The translations under genes and the position numbers were made by a program. The notes beneath the pieces are model-generated. The model was not told the DNA's origin. It made no database searches and saw only the letters and a list, made by a program, of their open reading frames with translations. From contig NZ_JAFBCX010000006.1 of assembly GCF_016907955.1 (NCBI RefSeq), forward strand, positions 310,001 through 374,000: DNA of 64,000 nt, written 5' to 3'. This document shows positions 20,441-28,478 of the stretch, in pieces. This DNA is from Lentzea nigeriaca. Lineage in GTDB: Bacteria; Actinomycetota; Actinomycetes; Mycobacteriales; Pseudonocardiaceae. Positions within the stretch are counted from its first letter, which is position 1, and every line of letters begins with the position of its first letter.

Positions 20441-21613
20441 GTGCTGATCAACACCGGCGCTGGCGCGCTGAAGCCAGAGGTCGCCGACGGTCTCGTGCGG
20501 GCGCACGGTGTCCGATATGCGACGGCTTCCCGGTTCGCCGAGCCGGAACCGTACACATGGGACGGTGTGCTCGACGCGACCCGGCGCGGCCCCGCCTGCC
20601 CGCAGCCGCCGTCGTCGCTCCTCCCCGTCGTCGGCAACTCGGTCGAGGGCCTGACGTTCGACGAGCACTGCCAGGTCCTCTCGGTCACCGCTCCCGTCGA
20701 CGCCTCGGGCTTGCCGGTGATGGTCTGGTTCCACGGCGGCGCTTACGTGACGGGCAGCGGTGAGTCGGTGAAGTACGACGCTTCGTTGCTGGCGCTGGAA
20801 GGCGTCGTCGTGGTCAGCGTGAGCTACCGGCTCGGCGTCTTCGGTTACCTGGACGGAAATCTGGGCCTGCTGGACCAGCTCGTCGCGATGCGGTGGGTGC
20901 GCGACAACATCGCCGCGTTCGGCGGCGATCCCGCGAACGTGACGGCGTTCGGCCAGTCCGCGGGCGCGGACTCGGTCTACGCGCTGATGCTCACCTCCGA
21001 CGAACCCCTGTTCCACCGTGCGATCCTGCAGAGCGCTCCGCTGGGCGCCCGCGGGCCCGAACGTGCCGAGATGACGGCTGCCCTGCGCGAGTTCATCTCC
21101 GTCGACGCCTCCACGCCGGTGGACGACGTGCTGGCCGTCCAGCAGGAGGTGCCGGCGGTGGTGGCGCGGTTCGCCCCGGCCGGCGGCATGCCGTTCGGCC
21201 CGGAGCTCGGCGACGTCAACCTCGCCCCGGCGGCGGCACGGGTCGAACTGCTCGTCGGGCACACCGCCGACGACGCCAGCCCGTACGTGGCGGCGAGTCC
21301 CGAGGCCTGGGACATCGCGACCGAGCTCGTGTTCGCCGGTCCTGCCCGGCAGCTGGCCCAGGACTGGATCACGGCAGGCGGACAGGCCGCGACCTTCAAC
21401 TTCAAGTGGGCGCCAGCGGGTGCGCCTTGGGGCGCGTGCCACTGCATCGAGCTGCCGTTCCTGTTCGACCCGGCCGGGTGGGCGGGCGCGGGCATGCTGG
21501 CCGGGCAGCAGCCGGACCCGGCGCTGGCGCGGACCGTGCGGAGGCTGTGGGCCGGCTTCGCCGGAAACGGGTTGGACGCCCTGCCGTCGCGCTCGCTTGA
21601 ATTGGGCGGGTGA
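20441..21613 (+). CDS. Type B carboxylesterase (alpha/beta hydrolase)
   Basis: A 390-residue esterase, shorter than the roughly 500-residue norm for type B carboxylesterases. The oxyanion segment VMVWFHGGAYVTGSG and the nucleophile elbow GGDPANVTAFGQSAG are intact. The later His is probably within ACHCIELPFLF. N-terminal trimming (no signal peptide, reduced cap) suggests a compact cytoplasmic form. GTG 20441 is chosen because the family sequence begins shortly after; it starts 22 bp after the previous stop. The stop overlaps the methyltransferase start by GTGA. Ester substrate unknown. Confidence 0.88.
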   Translation: MLINTGAGALKPEVADGLVRAHGVRYATASRFAEPEPYTWDGVLDATRRGPACPQPPSSLLPVVGNSVEGLTFDEHCQVLSVTAPVDASGLPVMVWFHGGAYVTGSGESVKYDASLLALEGVVVVSVSYRLGVFGYLDGNLGLLDQLVAMRWVRDNIAAFGGDPANVTAFGQSAGADSVYALMLTSDEPLFHRAILQSAPLGARGPERAEMTAALREFISVDASTPVDDVLAVQQEVPAVVARFAPAGGMPFGPELGDVNLAPAAARVELLVGHTADDASPYVAASPEAWDIATELVFAGPARQLAQDWITAGGQAATFNFKWAPAGAPWGACHCIELPFLFDPAGWAGAGMLAGQQPDPALARTVRRLWAGFAGNGLDALPSRSLELGG

Positions 21614-22371
21614 CCGACCGCGAGCGTTTGCGCACCACGTTCGGAGAGGACGCGGCTCGCTACCACCGAGCCCGCCCCGGCTATCCCCCGGAGCTGTTCG
21701 AGCAACTCAGAGGCCCGCGAATTCTGGAGATCGGTCCGGGAACAGGCCAGGCCACGCTGCCGCTGACCGCGCTGGGCGAAGTGACCGCGGTGGAGCTGAG
21801 CCCGGAGCTGGCCGCCATCGCCCGTCAGCACGCACCCCTCGCTCACGTCGAGGTCGCGGCGTTCGAGGAGTGGCCGCTGCCCGCGGAGCCGTTCGACCTC
21901 GTCGTGTCCGCGACGGCGTTCCACTGGCTCGATCCGCGGACCCGCATGGCGAAGTGCGCGGCCGCGTTGAAGCCGGGTGGTGCGCTGGCCGTGATCTCCA
22001 CGCACCACATCGCCGGCGGCACCGAACAGTTCTTCGTGGACGTTCAGGAGTGCTACGAGCGCTGGGATCCCGCGACCCCGCCCAACCTCAGGCAGTCACC
22101 GGCCGACGACATCCCGCGTGAGTTCGACGCGAGCGACCTCTTCGACGAGCCCGAGTTCTTCAGATACGAGTGGGAGCAGGCCTACGACACCGAGGCGTAC
22201 GTCGACCTGCTCCTCACGTATTCGAACCACATCGCGCTACCGGCCCGCGACCAGTTGATCGCGGACATCAGGCGCCTGATCGACACGCGCCACGGCGGCC
22301 GGGTCACGAAGCGGTACATGACCCAGCTCGCCGTCGCACGGGTCAGGAGCGCCTCGACCGGCGCACCATGA
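21610..22371 (+). CDS. Class I SAM-dependent methyltransferase
   Basis: A 253-residue methyltransferase. SAM-binding motif I is ILEIGPGTGQATLPL (residues 38-52), motif II includes VTAVELSPELAAIARQ, and the post-I region reads PFDLVVSATAFHWLDP. The opening FGEDAARYHRARPGYPPELF is shared by a broad family of small-molecule methyltransferases of unknown substrate. It overlaps the esterase gene by four bases and is presumably co-expressed. Its last 29 bp overlap the convergent surface-protein gene. Confidence 0.9.
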   Translation: MTDRERLRTTFGEDAARYHRARPGYPPELFEQLRGPRILEIGPGTGQATLPLTALGEVTAVELSPELAAIARQHAPLAHVEVAAFEEWPLPAEPFDLVVSATAFHWLDPRTRMAKCAAALKPGGALAVISTHHIAGGTEQFFVDVQECYERWDPATPPNLRQSPADDIPREFDASDLFDEPEFFRYEWEQAYDTEAYVDLLLTYSNHIALPARDQLIADIRRLIDTRHGGRVTKRYMTQLAVARVRSASTGAP

Positions 22372-22999
22372 CCACGGCGGCACCGCCCGCGCCCACGAGG
22401 GCGAGGCCGCCGAGGCCCAGAGGCAGCACGTCGAAGCCGGTGAACGCCAGTTCTTCTACTGCGGCGGCCGTCTGAGCCGGTGCCTGAGGCGCACCGCCGC
22501 CAGGTGGCGGAGGAGGCGTCTCCGTGCTGGTCGAAGGCGGCGGGGTCGACGAGGACGTCGACGGAGGCGTCTCACCGGGCTTGCAGCCCGTGTGCGCCGG
22601 GTTCGTGCGGCCCACACCGTGATTGGTGTCGCACTCGTAGCCGGCGTTGGCGTCCGAGCCGCCGGGCAGCTGGCCGGGCGGGTTCTTGTTGTCCGCCTTG
22701 CCCACACAGCCCGCGCACGGTTTGCCGACCGCTTCGCCGCCACCGTTGCCGTTGCCGGACGGTGAGCCGTCGCGCGTCGAGTCGTACGGGCCGTGGTCGT
22801 TCGCGCCGTTGCCGGTGAAGTCCGCGTTGGACGACGGCTGCGGCACCGAAGTGTCCTGGGTGGACTGTCCAGGTGGGACATGTGGGTTGTGGGTGATCCC
22901 GTTCCCCTTGCCGTCACCGGGATCGGCGAGCCCCAGTCCGGGGGCCAGTGCCAGCGCGGCGGCTGCGGCGAGTGCAGGAAGGAGCCGAGTTGCTTTCAT
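22343..22999 (-). CDS. Secreted Pro/Gly-rich surface protein with LAFTG sorting signal
   Basis: A 218-residue cell-wall protein. Residues 1-25 are a signal peptide (LLPALAAAAALALAPGLGLA). The middle is Gly/Asn/Asp-rich with a Cys-x2-Cys pair (PCAGCVG) and two more Cys, followed by a Pro/Ser/Thr stalk near 140-185. The C-terminus has ELAFTG, a hydrophobic helix and RRSRRS, an LAxTG-type class E sortase signal as in other actinomycetes. No sortase gene is in this window. It lies 67 bp downstream of the GH27 gene on the same strand and might be read through from it. Confidence 0.85.
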   Translation of the reverse strand: MKATRLLPALAAAAALALAPGLGLADPGDGKGNGITHNPHVPPGQSTQDTSVPQPSSNADFTGNGANDHGPYDSTRDGSPSGNGNGGGEAVGKPCAGCVGKADNKNPPGQLPGGSDANAGYECDTNHGVGRTNPAHTGCKPGETPPSTSSSTPPPSTSTETPPPPPGGGAPQAPAQTAAAVEELAFTGFDVLPLGLGGLALVGAGGAAVVMVRRSRRS

Positions 23000-23066
23000 G
23001 GCTTGAATATAAGCGGTCTGTGAGCCGCATCACATCGCTACCCACAGACCGCTTCAAGAAATACCG

Positions 23067-24704
23067 CTACGAACAGGTGATCCGCGGAGACGCCCAGTCA
23101 CCGTGGTCGGAATTGATGCCGTCACCGGCGTCTGTGATGACCAACCGCAAGTTCTCGGCTTCGGTCAGTGACGCGGTGAGCTTCTTCGCCGGATCGGTTC
23201 CGGTCAGCCGCCCGGAATCCGCCACCTTCGTTGAATCTGCGAACAACTGGAAGACGACGGAACCCTTGCCCGCGGCCACTTCGTCGTCGACACCGACGTC
23301 CACAGTGACCGAAGAGCACTTGCGACCGAGGTAGAACTCAATGGTCGACGCCGCGTGCGCGCCGAAGCCCTTCGCGTGCGTGACACCGTTGATCGTCAGG
23401 GTCTTGCCGTCACCGGCGGCCTGGCTGCCGACGGACCTGTCGATCTCCACCGGGCCCCAGCCGTTCGTGGACGACGTGGCCTCGAACGCGGACAGGTCGG
23501 ACACACCGGCGGGCGGGGTCGGCCGCGGACCGTCCCCCTTGGACACCCGGTAGATCACGGTGGCGAGAGACGGCACCGACGCCGAGATCGTGCCGGTCGT
23601 GGTGCGCGTGGACTTGGTCCACAGGTCCTTCAACGTCGCCGACCCGGACATGCCGATCTCGGACAGAGACGTCGAGATCGTCTGCGTGGAGCCGGACTTG
23701 TTGAACAGCGCCACCGCCTTGTCGCCGTTCGCCAGCGGCTTCACGATCACGTCGACGCCGGTCTTGCCGGTGGTGCGGATGCGCTTGCCCTGCACGCCGA
23801 GCTTGTCCTGGTCGACCGCGATGACGTCCTTGTTCTCCAGAATCGTGAACGTGTCGGACGAGACCTTGCGCAGATCCGAACCGATCAGCAACGGCGCTGC
23901 CATGATCGCCCACAACGAGAAGTGGCTGCGGTACTGCGTCGCACTCATCTTGCCGTTGCCGACCTCGAGCATGTCGGGGTCGTTCCAATGTCCAGGCCCC
24001 GCATAGGAATCAAGCACGACGTTCTTCTCGTAGATGTCCATCGTGCGCGGCCAGGTGTCGTTGATGTCACCGGTCGTGCGCCACAGATGCCCGGTGTCGG
24101 ACGCCCACTCCCACGGCTTGTTCTGACCCCACTCGCACAACGAGAAAACGATCGGGCGACCGGTCTTCTTCAACGCGTCACGCATTTTGCGGTAGCGCTG
24201 CTTCGCGTCGACGCCCTGGTTGTTGCAGTTGTCGTACTTCAGGTAGTCGACGCCCCACGACGCGAACTGCTGGGCGTCGGAGTCCTCGTGGTCGAGGCCG
24301 CCGGGGAAGCCGTTGTCCTTGTTGCACGTCTTGGTTCCGGCGCTCGTGTAGATGCCGAACTTCAGGCCTTTGGAGTGCACGTAGTCCGCGACTGCCTTGA
24401 TGCCGTTGGGAAAGCGCGTCTTGTTGGGGACGAGCTTGCCCTGGGCGTCACGGGTCTTCTCGGCCCAGCAGTCGTCGATGTTGACGTACTCGTAGCCCGC
24501 GTCCTTCAGGCCGCGGGAGACGAAGATGTCGGCGATTCCCTTGACCATCGCCTCGTTGAACTCCGCGCGGCAGGCGGTGGTGTTCCAGTTGTTGAAGCCC
24601 ATCGGTGGGGTCAGGGCCAGGCCGTCCGGCAACGCCTGTGCGGCAGGGGCTACCAGGACAGCGCTGACCATCGCGGTCAGCACGGCCAGGGACAGGGTGC
24701 GCAT
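23067..24704 (-). CDS. Secreted GH27 alpha-galactosidase with C-terminal NPCBM domain
   Basis: A 545-residue exported glycosidase. Residues 1-27 are a signal peptide (LAVLTAMVSAVLVAPAAQA). The catalytic barrel contains ALTPPMGFNNWNTT, YVNIDDCWAEK, the nucleophile Asp in DYLKYDNCNNQ and the acid/base Asp region GHWNDPDMLEVGNG. A beta-sandwich follows, then a carbohydrate-binding NPCBM/CBM51 domain in the last 145 residues (HAKGFGAHAASTIEFYLG, DDEVAAGKGSVVFQ). ATG 24704 follows AAAGGAAAG. It removes terminal alpha-galactose from plant or microbial glycans. It starts 20 bp after the GH95-like gene and is co-transcribed with it. Confidence 0.95.
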   Translation of the reverse strand: MRTLSLAVLTAMVSAVLVAPAAQALPDGLALTPPMGFNNWNTTACRAEFNEAMVKGIADIFVSRGLKDAGYEYVNIDDCWAEKTRDAQGKLVPNKTRFPNGIKAVADYVHSKGLKFGIYTSAGTKTCNKDNGFPGGLDHEDSDAQQFASWGVDYLKYDNCNNQGVDAKQRYRKMRDALKKTGRPIVFSLCEWGQNKPWEWASDTGHLWRTTGDINDTWPRTMDIYEKNVVLDSYAGPGHWNDPDMLEVGNGKMSATQYRSHFSLWAIMAAPLLIGSDLRKVSSDTFTILENKDVIAVDQDKLGVQGKRIRTTGKTGVDVIVKPLANGDKAVALFNKSGSTQTISTSLSEIGMSGSATLKDLWTKSTRTTTGTISASVPSLATVIYRVSKGDGPRPTPPAGVSDLSAFEATSSTNGWGPVEIDRSVGSQAAGDGKTLTINGVTHAKGFGAHAASTIEFYLGRKCSSVTVDVGVDDEVAAGKGSVVFQLFADSTKVADSGRLTGTDPAKKLTASLTEAENLRLVITDAGDGINSDHGDWASPRITCS

Positions 24705-24724
24705 GGGGCTTTCCTTTCCGAACA

Positions 24725-27013
24725 TCACGCGGGTAGACCCCAGGCCTTGCCGGGGGTCGTGATGGCGACCGGCCGCACGGCCAGGTCGGGGCGGCGGCCC
24801 CTGGGGTGCACCAGGACTTCCTGCCCGCGGCCCAACGGGATCTCGAACGTCCCGTCGCCGCGGTCGTGGTACCGGACGGGACGGCCGGACGGCGTCACCA
24901 CGGACACCGGGCCCGCGATGCCGTGCCGCAGCACCAACGGCTCGCCCGCGCGGCTGCGGACGAGCACGAACTGGGTCTTGCCACCGGAACGCTGTGCGGT
25001 GACGGAGAAACCGCCCTCGCAGGAGTGGTCGGCGATGACGACGTCCGGCCACGCGGACGGCACGGCGGGGAACACCCGGACGATGCCGCCCCAGCTCTGG
25101 CAGACGAAGTCGTGGATCGTCTGGGCGCCGGACAGCGGGGTCTCCACGACCGGGCCCGCCTCGGTGTACATGGTGTTCTCGAGCACCGGGTAGCGCTTGG
25201 TCGTGTCGAACATCTTCAGGAAGTACGCGTAGGCCTCGTCGCCGCGGAACATGCGCGCGGCGATCGAGCCGGAGCCGGAGTAGCTGTAGCCGCGATGCGC
25301 GGGTTCCAGCGACATCCAGTGGTGCAACGACTTCTCGATGAGCTCGCGGTTCTCCGGCTGCTCGTAGTTCACCGTCATCAACGGGAACGTGGCGAGCAGG
25401 TGCGAGAAGTGCCGGTGCGAGTTCACGAACGGCACCCCGGCACCGATCATGAAGCCGTTCTCGTTCACCGGGTAGGGGGTGAGGTCGCGCAGCACCTCCG
25501 CCCACTTCGGCGCCAGCGGATCGTCGATCTTCAGCAGCTTCGCGGAGTCGATCAACGTCTGGCAGCCCCATCGGATCAGCTGCAGGTCGTAGTTGCAGTC
25601 GGGGGCGTCGCCGTACTCGGGCGAGGTCGTGACGTCGAGGTGCAGCTTGCCGTCGTTGCCCTTCTTGAGGAAGTGCAGGTAGTAGTTGATCGACCGGCGC
25701 AGCAGCGGGAACACTACGTCGGCGAGGATCCGCGTGTCCATGCTGTGCCGGTACGACAGCCAGACGTTGTGCAGCGCCCAGGTGAGGTTGCCGAGCTCCT
25801 TCACCCCGGAGCCGCCCGTGCCCGGCTCGTACAGCGTTCCGAGGTTGGACGTCGTCCGGTCGGTGCTGCGGCCGACACCGGCGGAGTCGTGCCGGTACTG
25901 CTCCTTGACGTTGCGGACGAGCTGGTCCTGGTTGTCCTTGAGGGTGCTGGTGATCGAGTCGAGCTCCAGGTGGTTGGAGCCGTGGATCAGCCAGTACTCC
26001 AGCTGCACGTTGAGGTTCCACCACGCGGCGGCCCACGGCGTCTTCTCGAGCCACGGGCCGGTCGTCGCCATCACCGGGCCGCCGGCGCGCGAGCCGGACG
26101 CGACCTTGTAGAGCTGGATCCAGTAGAACGACTGCAGCCGCTGGTCGCCGAACGACAGGAAGCTCTTCCGGTAGAAGGCGTTCCACCACTTGCGGTGCGA
26201 CTTGACGAGCGACCCGCCGAGCATCGCCGCCTCACGCACGGCCTTCAGCACGGTCTGGTCGGCGCCGGCGTCCGGGTAGGTGTGCGCGACCGAGAGCAGC
26301 AGCCGTTGCGTGCCTCCGGTCGTGGTGAGCCGGAAAGCGGTTGCCGTCTGGCCGCCCGCGTTCAGTGCCTGCGTCACGAGCGTCTCGCGGCCGTCGGCTT
26401 TCGTCACGGGATCGGGGTTGAGGACGTAGCCGTCCGGCAGCGGGTTGAAGTCCGCGCGCGGCGGGATCGCCTTCGACGGCACGAACTCCACCACGGGCTT
26501 CTCGGTGCCGGTCGCCGAGACGGTCAGCGCCAGTACCGATCGTTCGGTGTGGATGTAGACCGCGAACGAGATCACGCCGAGGGTCGTGGTCACGGTTCCA
26601 CGCAGCTCCGCGTTCCACAGGTCCAGGCGCCAGTCGACGGCCGAAACGGTGCCCGCGGCGGTCATCTTCAGGCTTCCGACAGGAAGTCTGCACACCCCGT
26701 ACTGGCTGCCGCCGGTGGTGCGGTGGTCCTGGACGTCGGCGTGCTGCACGGTGAACCGCACGGTGTTGCCCTCGGCGTAGACGACGCTGCCGAGCTTGCC
26801 GTCACCGAGGAACGGCGCCTGCCCGTACTGGGTCGGCGGCTTCCGCCAAACGAGATCCTGCTGCCCGATGAAGTCGCGCCAGTCGCCTTCCGACATGCCG
26901 GCGCACTCGAAGACATCCGAGGGCACGGCCTCTTTCCCTGCCGCGACCCCCGTCTGGGCGAGCAGCACCGCCGCTGTGGTTCCCCCGATGAAACCCCGCC
27001 TGCCAAAGACCAT
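24725..27013 (-). CDS. Exported GH95-like glycoside hydrolase (alpha-fucosidase/alpha-galactosidase type)
   Basis: A 762-residue protein. The N-terminus VFGRRGFIGGTTAAVLLAQT is a Tat signal with the RRGFIG twin-arginine core, so it is exported folded. The N-terminal beta domain opens LGDGKLGSVVYAEG, the family GNGxLG feature, and a large helical barrel follows with AAWWNLNVQLEYWLIHGSNH and TTSPEYGDAPDCNYDLQLIR, resembling GH95 enzymes acting on alpha-L-fucosides or galactosides. ATG 27013 follows GAGGAG. First gene of the GH95-like/GH27 pair. Exact GH family should be taken as probable, not proven; substrate specificity is unknown. Confidence 0.8.
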   Translation of the reverse strand: MVFGRRGFIGGTTAAVLLAQTGVAAGKEAVPSDVFECAGMSEGDWRDFIGQQDLVWRKPPTQYGQAPFLGDGKLGSVVYAEGNTVRFTVQHADVQDHRTTGGSQYGVCRLPVGSLKMTAAGTVSAVDWRLDLWNAELRGTVTTTLGVISFAVYIHTERSVLALTVSATGTEKPVVEFVPSKAIPPRADFNPLPDGYVLNPDPVTKADGRETLVTQALNAGGQTATAFRLTTTGGTQRLLLSVAHTYPDAGADQTVLKAVREAAMLGGSLVKSHRKWWNAFYRKSFLSFGDQRLQSFYWIQLYKVASGSRAGGPVMATTGPWLEKTPWAAAWWNLNVQLEYWLIHGSNHLELDSITSTLKDNQDQLVRNVKEQYRHDSAGVGRSTDRTTSNLGTLYEPGTGGSGVKELGNLTWALHNVWLSYRHSMDTRILADVVFPLLRRSINYYLHFLKKGNDGKLHLDVTTSPEYGDAPDCNYDLQLIRWGCQTLIDSAKLLKIDDPLAPKWAEVLRDLTPYPVNENGFMIGAGVPFVNSHRHFSHLLATFPLMTVNYEQPENRELIEKSLHHWMSLEPAHRGYSYSGSGSIAARMFRGDEAYAYFLKMFDTTKRYPVLENTMYTEAGPVVETPLSGAQTIHDFVCQSWGGIVRVFPAVPSAWPDVVIADHSCEGGFSVTAQRSGGKTQFVLVRSRAGEPLVLRHGIAGPVSVVTPSGRPVRYHDRGDGTFEIPLGRGQEVLVHPRGRRPDLAVRPVAITTPGKAWGLPA

Positions 27014-27069
27014 TACCCGCTCCTCGCCCGCGCATGACGACAACTACGTCTCGCTGCGCGGCGGTGCAG

Positions 27070-27085
27070 CTTGGTCCAGACAACT
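27070..27085. promoter_or_regulatory. DasR-like (dre) operator upstream of the GH95-like/GH27 operon
   Basis: On the minus strand AGTTGTCTGGACCAAG agrees with the dre consensus at 12 of 16 positions by eye. It lies 57 bp upstream of the Tat-exported hydrolase start, in the intergenic region it shares with the divergent TetR gene. A generic GntR-family site is an alternative reading. Confidence 0.45.
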
Positions 27086-27251
27086 GGGAAAGGTAGGAGT
27101 TCTGGGTCACATCGCGCAAGAGCCAACTAACCGCAACACGAAGCAACAACCCGGTGCTGGTCACCCTGCGAGATGGGGAAGACGCCTAGGATGTCCCGCC
27201 AAAGGGGCGGGGAGACGACGCACGAGCCGTGCCCTTGTACGAGGAGGTGGC

Positions 27252-27863
27252 ATGGCCGTGTCGACAGCGGCGTTCAACGAGGGCAGGGTCCCCCAGCGGG
27301 GCCGTCCCCGCGACGCCAGCAGGGACGACGCATTACGTCAGGCAGCGCTCGAGGTGATGGCAGAGGTCGGATACCGGGCCCTCACCATGGACGCCGTGGC
27401 AGCACGCGCACGGGCGGGCAAAGCCACGATCTACCGGCGATGGGAGTCGAAGCTCGATCTCGTGATCGACACGTGTACCCAGCTCGCCTCGCAGAACCTC
27501 GCGGCACCGGACACCGGATCCCTCGCAGGCGACCTGCGGGAGTTCCTCTCGTCGTTCGCCGCGTTCCTCTCGGGACCGATCGGCAAGGCCGCCCAGGCCC
27601 TCGTCGGCGAACTGCCGCACGAACCGGAGCTGGCAGCGGCGTTCCGGGAGACGTTCCTGATCTCGCAGCGCGACGTCCTGCGCGGAATTCTCGACCGCGC
27701 GGCCGAACGGGGCGAGCTCAAGGCGGACGCCCCGCGCGGCATGGCGGTCGAGATCGCGGGCGCGGCCCTGATCTACCGGCTGATGCTCACCGGTGACCCG
27801 CTCGACGAGCCGTTCGTGGAGAAGGTCGTCGAGCAGGTGCTTCTACCGTTGGTGCACGCCTAG
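27252..27863 (+). CDS. TetR/AcrR-family transcriptional regulator
   Basis: A 203-residue repressor. After a disordered start, GRPRDASRDDALRQAALEVM leads into an HTH at residues 20-70 (AVAARARAGKATIYRRWESK). The C-terminal helical domain includes FLSSFAAFLSGPIGKAAQAL and matches the TetR_C_16-like set. ATG 27252 follows GAGGAGG at 27241-27247. It is divergent from the GH95-like/GH27 operon across 238 bp and is the local candidate regulator of those genes, but the dre-like site there argues for at least one other regulator. Confidence 0.9.
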   Translation: MAVSTAAFNEGRVPQRGRPRDASRDDALRQAALEVMAEVGYRALTMDAVAARARAGKATIYRRWESKLDLVIDTCTQLASQNLAAPDTGSLAGDLREFLSSFAAFLSGPIGKAAQALVGELPHEPELAAAFRETFLISQRDVLRGILDRAAERGELKADAPRGMAVEIAGAALIYRLMLTGDPLDEPFVEKVVEQVLLPLVHA

Positions 27864-28081
27864 CGGAACAGCTTGCGGACCAGCGCGAAGCCGACGACCG
27901 CACCGACCGCGATCAGCGTGTACTTGACCTTGGGCTGGCTCAGCACGTCGAGCACGGACGACTTGCCCTGCTCGACGAGCTTCTGCGGGTTCGCCCGCTC
28001 GCTGAGCTCGTCCAGGGTGGCGGCCAGCGCGGTGCGAGCCTGTTCGATCTCGCGCTGGATGGTGTCGGGATCGCGAGCCAC
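27860..28081 (-). CDS. DUF3618 single-pass membrane protein
   Basis: A 73-residue protein. Residues 1-40 are an amphipathic helix, ARDPDTIQREIEQARTALAA and TLDELSERANPQKLVEQGK, the DUF3618 signature; one transmembrane helix follows (YTLIAVGAVVGFALV) with a basic end. GTG 28081 follows GGAGGA closely. DUF3618 proteins often sit near phage-holin-like or cell-envelope genes, and their function is not established. In Mycobacterium tuberculosis a similar small protein (Rv2520c) is next to bcp and a leucine tRNA; here the tRNA is likewise adjacent and bcp is 10 kb away. Confidence 0.88.
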   Translation of the reverse strand: MARDPDTIQREIEQARTALAATLDELSERANPQKLVEQGKSSVLDVLSQPKVKYTLIAVGAVVGFALVRKLFR

Positions 28082-28190
28082 ATGTCCTCCTAGCAGCGGT
28101 TCTGGGCCCAACCGTAGTGGACGGCGCGTGGTGCGGGTTCGAGCGACCCGAGAGAGCGAGTACATGAAGGGGCTATAGGCTTCCACGTGA

Positions 28191-28264
28191 GGGGTCGTAG
28201 CCCAATTGGCAGAGGCACTGGGTTTAGGTCCCAGCCAGTGGGGGTTCGAGTCCCCCCGACCTCA
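28191..28264 (+). tRNA. Class I tRNA with UAG (leucine-type) anticodon
   Basis: A complete 74-nt cloverleaf: acceptor GGGGTCG/CGACCTC with one G-T pair, D arm 28200-28216 with the loop GG, anticodon stem CTGGG/CCCAG, loop TTTAGGT, a variable region of only five bases (CCAGT), T stem GGGGG/CCCCC with loop TTCGAGT, and discriminator A. The anticodon is UAG, which reads CUA. Bacterial tRNA-Leu normally has a long variable arm; this one does not, so its charging amino acid is uncertain. No encoded CCA follows (CTC instead). Annotation pipelines would call it tRNA-Leu. Confidence 0.85.
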
Positions 28265-28324
28265 CTCGATGATGGGCGAGCTGTGCTCGCGGAGGGCGCT
28301 CGCCTGGTCATCTCGTCGTGTCTT

Positions 28325-28370
28325 GTGGGGGCCGAGCCCCCACACCCCCGCCGGCGGGCTCCGCCCCCGG
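28325..28370. terminator. GC-rich double hairpin downstream of the tRNA
   Basis: Two consecutive stems: GTGGGGGC-cga-GCCCCCAC (28325-28343, perfect 8 bp) and CCGG(c)GGGC-tcc-GCCCCCGG (28351-28370, one bulged C). They lie between the tRNA and the convergent LuxR-type gene and probably act as a bidirectional terminator. The sequence style is a common intergenic repeat in actinomycetes. Confidence 0.6.
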
Positions 28371-28381
28371 ACCCCCGCGAT

Positions 28382-28478
28382 GGTCCGCGTTCAGCGGTTC
28401 GCGGCCCTTTGTGCCTGGTCCTCGCGTTCAGTGGCTCACAGCCCTCTGTGCCGGTCCGCGCGTTCAACGGCTTGCGGC
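28382..28478. repeat. Three imperfect tandem repeats (about 35 bp)
   Basis: Units start at 28382, 28417 and 28453 with GGTCC(G/T)CG...GTTCA(G/A)(C/T)GGC(T/T)..., each continuing GCGG/ACAGCCCT(T/C)TGTGCC in the first two. The third unit is truncated and contains the stop of the LuxR-type gene. No function is evident. Confidence 0.55.

Noticed and set aside
24806..27037. 743-codon plus-strand frame opposite the GH95-like gene
   Set aside because: Antisense shadow; no recognisable domain, while the minus strand has a Tat signal and family motifs.
28191..28264. Amber suppressor tRNA
   Set aside because: The anticodon is UAG, which pairs with codon CUA; an amber suppressor would need anticodon CUA.
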